In this document: piece by piece, positions 1 through 4,535 of the stretch | Numbering within the stretch: position 1 is the first letter of the stretch | How the letters are laid out: each line of letters begins with the position of its first letter | From: JASMTM01 sp964441735 | GTDB lineage: Bacteria > Thermotogota > Thermotogae > Petrotogales > Kosmotogaceae | DNA length: 7,694 bases | Direction of reading: 5' to 3' | Assembly (NCBI GenBank): GCA_964441735.1 | Contig: CAYTVB010000078.1 | Location: forward strand, 1 to 7,694 | Program-made: the position numbers and the translations under genes | The notes under the pieces: model-generated | Database searches by the model: none | Told to the model about the DNA's origin: nothing | Seen by the model: only the letters and a program-made list of their open reading frames with translations

Positions 1-59
1 CACTTCCCGCTCTTACCTTTTCCAAAATCTCCTCTCAACTGTCAAACTCAGGAGTCTAA
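1..59 (+). CDS. Possible 3' end of a plus-strand gene (partial)
   Basis: The frame beginning at base 3 is open from the window edge and ends in TAA at 57-59. It would encode a C-terminal tail reading LPALTFSKISSQLSNSGV. The stop lies only 3 bases before a strong hairpin with T runs on both sides, which would serve as terminator for a plus-strand gene converging on the permease gene. Only 18 codons are visible, so coding cannot be shown and no product can be named. The alternative is that bases 1-62 are plain intergenic DNA. Confidence 0.25.
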   Translation, partial: LPALTFSKISSQLSNSGV

Positions 60-62
60 TAC

Positions 63-90
63 AAAAAACGCCCGTTGAGGGCGTTTTTTT
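63..90. terminator. Bidirectional rho-independent terminator
   Basis: An 11-bp perfect stem is formed by AAAAAACGCCC (63-73) and GGGCGTTTTTT (79-89) around the 5-base loop GTTGA. The CG-rich core is flanked by A and T runs, so a T tract follows the stem on either strand. It lies 14 bases past the stop of the UgpE-like permease gene on the minus strand and closes that operon. It can also terminate a plus-strand gene entering from the left. Confidence 0.9.
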
Positions 91-103
91 AATTCTAATT
101 TTA

Positions 104-943
104 TTACTCTTTTATACCTGAACGGACAAGGCTTTTTACAAACAAATCTTGAAGCGCAAAGAATACAACCAAAGTGGGGATTACAGCGATCATGGTACCT
201 GCCATAATTATTCCCCAGTTATTTGCAGATTCTGCATCTATCATCATTTTTACACCAACCTGCACTGTCTTCATTTTATCTTCCATAGTTATTATAAGAG
301 GCCACAGATACATATTCCATGCATATACAAAATTAATTATGGTGGCTCCTCCTATAACTGCTTTAGAAAGCGGTAAAAGAATTTTTATAAAATACCTAAT
401 GGGACCCGCTCCATCAATAAGAGCAGAATCTTCCAGTGATTTAGGTATTGTAAGAAAATGTTGCCTTAACAAAAATGTGTTTGTCGCACTGGCCATAAAA
501 GGTATGGTAAGAGCCCAATAGGTATTAACCCATCCAAATTTACTCATCAAACTATATAAAGGAACAATCATAACCGTTTCAGCCGGCAGAAACAGAGTAG
601 CAAAAAGAAATCCAAAAGCAAGTCTGTTACCTACAAATTTAAAGTTTGCAAAAGCATATCCAGCTAATGTGCCTGTAAATATCTTACCGGCTGTTATTAA
701 GAATGCAACAATAGTGCTATTTAACAATAACCTTGCAAAGGGCACTGTATGAAATGCTTGTACATAATTTTGCCACTGAAAAGCTGTGGGGAAAAATTTA
801 GGTGGAAAAGAAAAAACTGCTGAAGGAGGCTGAAGACTAATAGTTATAGCCAGTATTATTGGCATAATGAAAATAAAAGATATTATGGCAAGAACCGACG
901 TTATTATAATTGTGTTCATTCTTTTTCGACCGGAAATAGTCAT
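104..943 (-). CDS. ugpE: UgpE/MalG-type ABC sugar-phosphate transporter permease
   Basis: Inner-membrane permease subunit (279 aa) of a carbohydrate-type ABC importer, the second half of the transmembrane heterodimer. About six hydrophobic helices are visible, the first at residues 11-37. The EAA loop that docks on the ATPase is at 171-191 (E-x-x-A-x-x-D-G-A-G, then ILLPL), diagnostic for the binding-protein-dependent permease superfamily. The periplasmic stretch around 39-60 (PPSAVFSFPPKFFP, then QWQNY) and length are typical of MalG/UgpE-like subunits. The ATG is preceded by GAGGTGG, which overlaps the stop codon of the upstream permease gene; the gap between the two genes is only 10 bases, indicating translational coupling. 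The ugp assignment rests mainly on the linked binding protein; the permease alone would only say CUT1-type sugar transporter. Confidence 0.9.
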   Translation of the reverse strand: MTISGRKRMNTIIITSVLAIISFIFIMPIILAITISLQPPSAVFSFPPKFFPTAFQWQNYVQAFHTVPFARLLLNSTIVAFLITAGKIFTGTLAGYAFANFKFVGNRLAFGFLFATLFLPAETVMIVPLYSLMSKFGWVNTYWALTIPFMASATNTFLLRQHFLTIPKSLEDSALIDGAGPIRYFIKILLPLSKAVIGGATIINFVYAWNMYLWPLIITMEDKMKTVQVGVKMMIDAESANNWGIIMAGTMIAVIPTLVVFFALQDLFVKSLVRSGIKE

Positions 944-953
944 TCAAACCACC

Positions 954-1820
954 TCATTGATAGTGAACTCTACGTTCACCAAATCTGAAATAAATTATTG
1001 TGACACCAAACATTACAGCAAACATAATAACACTTTGAGCTGAAGCCAGGCCTTTTTTGTGGAATGCGAAAGCATCAAGATATAATCTATAGATCATGTT
1101 GGTTGTATAACCTCCAGGTCCGCCACTTGTCATAACATCGACAATAGCAAAGGAACGGAACATTGTCGTAACGATATTCATGATCACCAAATAAAATGTT
1201 ATAGGTGAAACTAGAGGAAAAACAATTTTCCATACCTTTGTCATCATCCCCGCGCCATCTATTGTTGCCGCTTCAAGCAGATTTTTCGATACATCCTGTA
1301 TACTCGCAATATAAAAAATCATATTAAATGGGAGAATCTTCCATACAGTGGCAAAAACCAGAGCATAAAACGCATAAGGCTTTGAGGTAAGCCATTCAAC
1401 TTGTATTCCAAAGACTTCCATAAAAACATAATTCACATGACCAACAACTGGATTGAGCAAAAAAGTCCACAACGTACCAGCTATTGCTGGAGAAACAGCG
1501 TATGGAGAAAACAAGAAAGTTCTAAATATCTTTGTACCCGGCACCTCTCTGGTTAGAAGCATTGCTATTATAAAACCCAAAAATATTGATATAAAGACAG
1601 AAAACCCAACATAAACCACGGTAAACTTCACAGAATAAATATATTCTTCATTCTGTAAGAGTTGCTGAAAATTTCTGAATCCTACAAATATCTCTTTAGT
1701 TCCAAAAGCTGAGGTTTTTGTAAAGCTTGTTCTGAAGGCGTCAGTCGCCGGTATATAAATAAACATGACGATGATAACAAACGTAGGTATTAATAAAATA
1801 TAAGGCAACCATTTTTTCAT
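954..1820 (-). CDS. ugpA: UgpA/MalF-type ABC sugar-phosphate transporter permease
   Basis: Inner-membrane permease subunit (288 aa), partner of the downstream UgpE-like protein. The N-terminal helix at about 5-28 (KKWLPYILLIPTF) is the usual start of CUT1 UgpA-like permeases. The stretch LFSPYAVSPAIAGTLW (103-118) and the periplasmic signature MTSGGPGGYTTN near the C-terminus are family hallmarks. The EAA loop for ATPase contact is at 183-202 (EAATIDGAG, then IVFPL). It has no MalF-like large periplasmic insertion, as expected for UgpA/LacF types. The ATG at 1818-1820 follows a GGGGGTGA ribosome site with a 4-base gap. It lies 78 bases downstream of the binding-protein stop, separated from it by a hairpin, and 10 bases upstream of ugpE. 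Substrate cannot be read from this gene alone. Confidence 0.92.
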   Translation of the reverse strand: MKKWLPYILLIPTFVIIVMFIYIPATDAFRTSFTKTSAFGTKEIFVGFRNFQQLLQNEEYIYSVKFTVVYVGFSVFISIFLGFIIAMLLTREVPGTKIFRTFLFSPYAVSPAIAGTLWTFLLNPVVGHVNYVFMEVFGIQVEWLTSKPYAFYALVFATVWKILPFNMIFYIASIQDVSKNLLEAATIDGAGMMTKVWKIVFPLVSPITFYLVIMNIVTTMFRSFAIVDVMTSGGPGGYTTNMIYRLYLDAFAFHKKGLASAQSVIMFAVMFGVTIIYFRFGERRVHYQ

Positions 1821-1849
1821 CTATTCACCCCCATACAACAATATTATAT

Positions 1850-1880
1850 AAAAAGGGGCGGGATAACCACCCCTTTTTTT
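1850..1880 (-). terminator. Intercistronic hairpin between binding-protein and permease genes (leaky terminator)
   Basis: Read on the minus strand, GGGGTGG pairs with CCGCCCC around a 5-base loop TTATC; the T pairs with G as a wobble that exists only in the minus-strand RNA. Four A-T pairs extend the stem, and the 3' side runs on as TTTTT followed by ATAT. It starts about 19 bases after the binding-protein stop. In binding-protein-dependent operons such a structure commonly lowers transcription into the permeases or protects the upstream message, giving excess binding protein. That role is inferred here. Confidence 0.75.
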
Positions 1881-1898
1881 AGCTCTTTTTATCTGATA

Positions 1899-3197
1899 TT
1901 AGTAAACTTCGTTGTATTCCTGAATTGCTCCAGTAGCACCATTTTCTGCCCACTCAAGAGCTTCAGCTGGTGTAATTTCTCCTTCAAACATATTTTCGAG
2001 AGCTTGTTCAACTCTTGTTCTAATTTCTGGGTAAGCACCTATAATAGCACCTCGAGCAGCATAGTTCTGTTCAGAGAGAACCAGTTGCATTAGAGCTGTT
2101 AGATGATCTGGATATTCTCTGTAATATCCTGAGAATAATAGATTTTCGACAGCATCTTTTTTCACAGGGAAATATCCTGTTGCCTGATGCCAGCCAATTT
2201 GTTGTTCAGTATCAGCCATCCATTTAACAAACTCCCAGGCAGCCTGGATTTCTTCTTCAGGGTGTCCATCAATGATCCAAAGACTTCCACCGCCAATAAC
2301 TGCTCCACCTGCTGGTGCGCCTTCTGGAACTGGTAAGAAAGCTGTACCGAATTCAAAATCATTCTCTTCAGAAGCTCCCATGAACAATGCAACATCCGAT
2401 GTTGAAGACATAAGCATAGCTGCTTTCTGAGAAATGAACAATTGTCTGGCACCTGTCCAGTCTTCAACCTTTGTCTTAATCATCGTTCCATTTTGATACA
2501 TTTCGTTTAGCCATGTGAAGATTTTTAAACCCGCTTCATTGTTAAACACAGCTTCCGTTGGTCTTCCAGTTCTACCATTGTTGTTGTTGCACATCAATGC
2601 AGATTGTGCCGCCATTAATTGTTCAAAGAACCAGGAATGCAAATTGAATCCAAAACCTACGACATTTCCACTGTAATACTGGGTGATCTGTTTACAGACA
2701 TCTTTGAATTCTGCAAATGTTCTTGGTGGACTATCTGGATCTAATCCGGCTTCCTCGAACAATGTCTTATTGTAGTAAAGTATTGCATTGGATGAATTAA
2801 AAGGCATTGAATAGAGTACATCATTTACCCTATAATAACTTAAAACCTGAGGTAGAAACTTACCAAGATCGGCATCAGGATCACTTTCAATTAATTCACC
2901 CATTGGAACAGCGATACCTCCATCGATCATTATCTGAGTACCTACATCAAAAATCTGCACTACATGGGGCTGGTTTCCACCCTGAACAGCAGCAATTAGT
3001 TTGTTTAGGGTATCTCTGTAACTTCCTGTGTACTGTACCTCTACAGTGATATCTGGGTTTAAACTGTTAAACTCTTCAGCCTTTTCATTAAACCAGTCGA
3101 TTCGCCAACCTCCCATAGCATGCCAGAACTGTACGGTTTGCGAAAAGCCAAAGGCTGCAAATGCTACCAACAAGAAAATAAGTAAAAACTTTTTCAC
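1899..3197 (-). CDS. ugpB: UgpB-like periplasmic glycerol-3-phosphate/glycerophosphodiester-binding protein
   Basis: Extracytoplasmic solute receptor (432 aa) of the importer, probably for sn-glycerol-3-phosphate or its diesters. Residues 1-19 (KKFLLIFLLVAFAAFGFS) form a cleavable signal peptide; there is no lipobox Cys. UgpB landmarks in order are FWHAM (24-28), a G-x-Y motif at 58-60, QIFDVGT (81-87), PFNSSNAILYYNK (132-144), GLDPDSPP (151-158), IGGGSLW (301-307), WHQATGYFPV (336-345) and PEIR (390-393). Against the E. coli UgpB ligand residues as I recall them (Y65, E89, S144, S270, G307, Y346, R397), this protein shows Y60, D84, S136, S265 or T266, G302-304, Y342 and R393. Only E89 is changed, to Asp. 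The GTG start was chosen because AAGGAGG sits 8 bases before it; an in-frame ATG at 3224 lies upstream of that site. It is the first gene of the operon, and a hairpin separates it from the permeases. Confidence 0.88.
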   Translation of the reverse strand: MKKFLLIFLLVAFAAFGFSQTVQFWHAMGGWRIDWFNEKAEEFNSLNPDITVEVQYTGSYRDTLNKLIAAVQGGNQPHVVQIFDVGTQIMIDGGIAVPMGELIESDPDADLGKFLPQVLSYYRVNDVLYSMPFNSSNAILYYNKTLFEEAGLDPDSPPRTFAEFKDVCKQITQYYSGNVVGFGFNLHSWFFEQLMAAQSALMCNNNNGRTGRPTEAVFNNEAGLKIFTWLNEMYQNGTMIKTKVEDWTGARQLFISQKAAMLMSSTSDVALFMGASEENDFEFGTAFLPVPEGAPAGGAVIGGGSLWIIDGHPEEEIQAAWEFVKWMADTEQQIGWHQATGYFPVKKDAVENLLFSGYYREYPDHLTALMQLVLSEQNYAARGAIIGAYPEIRTRVEQALENMFEGEITPAEALEWAENGATGAIQEYNEVY

Positions 3198-3205
3198 ACA
3201 AAACA

Positions 3206-3212
3206 CCTCCTT
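3206..3212 (-). promoter_or_regulatory. Ribosome binding site of ugpB (decides GTG start)
   Basis: AAGGAGG on the minus strand, followed by 8 bases and then GTG. It lies downstream of the in-frame ATG at 3222-3224, so that ATG cannot use it. The signal peptide also begins naturally at the GTG codon. Confidence 0.85.
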
Positions 3213-3245
3213 AGGGATATACATATAGATACCTAACTATCAATT

Positions 3246-3276
3246 AAAAAAACCACCACATCATTGCGGTGGTTTT
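3246..3276 (-). terminator. Hairpin with T run upstream of ugpB (terminator or leader attenuator)
   Basis: On the minus strand AAAACCACC (3276-3268) pairs with GGTGGTTTT (3257-3249), and the T run continues to 3246 for seven T in total. The inner part has one mismatch and one further G-C pair. It can be the terminator of the toroid-protein gene, whose stop lies about 205 bases earlier. However, it also sits between the best promoter candidate for ugpB and the ugpB ribosome site, so it may act as a leader attenuator. The sequence does not decide between these. Confidence 0.75.
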
Positions 3277-3304
3277 CTCTTTTCCTCTACCACACAACAT
3301 CATT

Positions 3305-3334
3305 ATTATATACCTTATTGTAGTTTAAAACCAA
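3305..3334 (-). promoter_or_regulatory. Candidate promoter of the ugpBAE operon
   Basis: On the minus strand TTGGTT (3334-3329), an 18-base spacer and a perfect TATAAT (3310-3305). The -35 box matches the consensus at only three positions. Transcription would start near 3298, giving a leader of about 100 bases that includes the hairpin at 3246-3276. The alternative TTGATA/TATATC pair closer to the gene would start transcription inside the ribosome site and is therefore unlikely. Confidence 0.45.
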
Positions 3335-3481
3335 GAAAGAGTAGACGCAATTAGTCGCGATTATCTGTTACTCTGGATGTTAAATCATTGTTATTCCAGC
3401 CAAACGGTATCATATATATTAAAACTATTAATCATAATTTTTAGAAAGATATTTTTTTACGAGAAAAAGTTCAGTGCATTT

Positions 3482-4411
3482 TCAAGAGTTTTTGAACAAA
3501 CGACCATAGTTATTCAACCTTTTCAAAGCATTAAGGGTGAGTATACCCTTCCATTCTGTATAAGCAGGGAACATGTCGTTTGTATAATAACTTCGTCCCC
3601 ATGGTGGCTCAATTACATTTTCCTTTTCTAGCAAATCAATTATGAAATCAAGATTTTCATTTATCTTGCTTTCCGAAACAGAAAATCTCTGTTTAACAGG
3701 CGAATCAACAAAGTCAAGTGGTTTCGGAACGTACTCTAACCAACGTGATGAATCGTAAACAATTACCTGTTTAATTGCCTCTGACAGTTTTTCTTCAAGC
3801 TTATCTCTACTGTTTGCTGGTAAAACTTCAAAAAGCTTTATATAACAATATACTTCATTTTCAGAACTGAACTCCTTTTTGTTTATTATCTTTTTTAATG
3901 AGTAATCAACTAAACCCTCAACATTGAATTCACCCGCATAATCAGAATATTCATAAACATATTCAATTATCTCTGCAGATGGGTTTCCCCAGTTTTCATC
4001 AATAATTGTTTGCCCTTTCTTTTCATCAAAATGCCACCAGGGAGCATGTGGATAATCATTAACCCTTCTATCAAGAGCATACCAACCATTTCTTTCTTCA
4101 TTAAAATTGAATTCAAAATATCCAATTGCAGCCTTTATCATTTTTTGAGCTCTGGTAGTTTCATCAAATTCCTTTAAATGTCTAACACCAATAGAAGTAC
4201 TCATTGGTGAAGAAAAGGTCATTCTGAAATCCGGTTCAATTGCATTCCCAAAACCGCCATCACTATTTTGAAATTTTTCTAACTCATTTAGTACGTTATT
4301 TCTATTTTTATCAAAAAAAAGGTAATCTAGATAACTTTTTTCAAGCGGCCTTGCATTCTCTTTAATAAAATCCACACTTCTGTTAAAAGCTCTGTTGCTT
4401 AAATATTCCAT
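3482..4411 (-). CDS. Uncharacterised alpha/alpha-toroid (prenyltransferase/squalene-cyclase-like) protein
   Basis: A 309-residue protein with no signal peptide or membrane helix, so probably cytoplasmic. The stretch FQNSDGGFGNAIEPDFRM (47-64) is the Q-x-x-D-G-G-F-G turn of terpenoid-cyclase/protein-prenyltransferase alpha-toroids; SSPMSTSIGVRHLKEF (67-82) continues the helical repeat. Further conserved-looking aromatic blocks are NGWYALDRRVNDYPHAPWW (108-126), NWGNPSAEI (140-148), PPWG (269-272) and EWKGILTLNALKRL (286-299). I recall an uncharacterised family with this combination in Firmicutes and others. The class II cyclase DxDD acid motif, Zn ligands of prenyltransferases and the GCGEQ thioester motif are not seen, so no enzyme activity is claimed. 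The ATG at 4411 follows GGAGGG with good spacing; an in-frame upstream ATG at 4450 lacks a ribosome site. The gene diverges from the VIT-VWA gene. Confidence 0.75.
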   Translation of the reverse strand: MEYLSNRAFNRSVDFIKENARPLEKSYLDYLFFDKNRNNVLNELEKFQNSDGGFGNAIEPDFRMTFSSPMSTSIGVRHLKEFDETTRAQKMIKAAIGYFEFNFNEERNGWYALDRRVNDYPHAPWWHFDEKKGQTIIDENWGNPSAEIIEYVYEYSDYAGEFNVEGLVDYSLKKIINKKEFSSENEVYCYIKLFEVLPANSRDKLEEKLSEAIKQVIVYDSSRWLEYVPKPLDFVDSPVKQRFSVSESKINENLDFIIDLLEKENVIEPPWGRSYYTNDMFPAYTEWKGILTLNALKRLNNYGRLFKNS

Positions 4412-4416
4412 ATCAT

Positions 4417-4422
4417 CCCTCC
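4417..4422 (-). promoter_or_regulatory. Ribosome binding site of the toroid-protein gene
   Basis: GGAGGG on the minus strand, 5 bases before the ATG at 4411-4409. It fixes the start and removes the 13 residues that an upstream in-frame ATG would add. Confidence 0.8.
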
Positions 4423-4438
4423 AAAAATACAATATTTT

Positions 4439-4468
4439 ATTATAATACACTCCTTAAAAATGAACGAA
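4439..4468 (-). promoter_or_regulatory. Candidate promoter of the toroid-protein gene
   Basis: On the minus strand a perfect TATAAT at 4444-4439 lies about 18 bases after a poor -35 box TTCGTT (4468-4463). Start near 4432 would leave a leader of about 20 bases with the ribosome site. A perfect TTGACA sits further upstream (4488-4483), but no good -10 box lies 16-18 bases from it. Confidence 0.35.
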
Positions 4469-4469
4469 C

Positions 4470-4475
4470 TATAAT
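4470..4475 (+). promoter_or_regulatory. Candidate -10 box for the VIT-VWA gene
   Basis: TATAAT on the plus strand, about 60 bases before the start codon. No recognisable -35 box is present at normal spacing, so this would be a weak or activator-dependent promoter. It overlaps the region used by the divergent candidate promoter. Confidence 0.25.
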
Positions 4476-4495
4476 TATGAGATGTCAAAATTCCG

Positions 4496-4510
4496 TAACA
4501 AAAATTGTTA
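4496..4510. repeat. Perfect inverted repeat TAACAA-AAA-TTGTTA
   Basis: Two perfect 6-base arms separated by three A, lying in the spacer between the divergent toroid and VIT-VWA genes. It is just downstream of the candidate plus-strand -10 box. A regulator binding site is plausible; being AT-rich, chance occurrence is also possible. Confidence 0.4.
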
Positions 4511-4520
4511 ACCTCAGGTT
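4510..4520. repeat. Perfect 11-base dyad AACCT-C-AGGTT
   Basis: This dyad abuts the previous inverted repeat and ends 3 bases before the AGGAG ribosome site of the VIT-VWA gene. Its position would suit an operator. The one-base centre makes an RNA hairpin of the same arms unlikely. Confidence 0.35.
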
Positions 4521-4523
4521 GAG

Positions 4524-4528
4524 AGGAG
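4524..4528 (+). promoter_or_regulatory. Ribosome binding site of the VIT-VWA gene (favours second ATG)
   Basis: AGGAG is 1 base before an ATG at 4530 and 7 bases before an in-frame ATG at 4536. The spacing makes the second ATG the likely start, giving a leader that begins M-R-K. Confidence 0.7.
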
Positions 4529-4535
4529 AATGAAT

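Larger units (their letters stand above)
3198..3481. other. Intergenic region between ugpB and the toroid-protein gene
   Basis: This 284-base gap holds the ugpB ribosome site, the T-run hairpin and the candidate operon promoter. It also has a short imperfect dyad TAGTCGCGATTA at 3352-3363 and a weak CTGGA/TCCAG inverted repeat (3373-3377 and 3395-3399). I saw no supportable small gene. The open frame starting at 3377 on the plus strand runs into the antisense of the toroid gene and has no ribosome site. Confidence 0.6.

Noticed and set aside
174..521. 115-codon open frame on the plus strand
   Set aside because: Antisense to the UgpE-like permease gene, including the EAA loop region; no ribosome site and no recognisable protein.
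1843..1848. TATAAT on the minus strand between the intercistronic hairpin and ugpA
   Set aside because: No -35 box at 16-18 bases, since that region is the GC-rich hairpin stem; probably a chance AT-rich match.
2162..2467. 101-codon open frame on the minus strand
   Set aside because: It is a shifted frame within the intact ugpB gene, so it is neither an independent gene nor evidence of a frameshift.
2574..2589. Run of Asn codons in ugpB (residues 204-207) considered as a repeat or frameshift hotspot
   Set aside because: Only four codons long, and the reading frame and UgpB similarity continue normally on both sides.
3215..3243. TTGATA/TATATC promoter-like pair close to ugpB
   Set aside because: The start of transcription would fall inside the ribosome binding site, leaving no usable leader.
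3377..3631. 84-codon open frame on the plus strand running from the intergenic gap into the toroid gene
   Set aside because: It has no ribosome site, is rich in random hydrophobic residues, and overlaps the antisense of a conserved coding region.
3482..4411. Idea that the toroid protein is an alpha-2-macroglobulin thioester domain or a class II terpene cyclase
   Set aside because: No GCGEQ thioester motif, no DxDD motif and no signal peptide are present.
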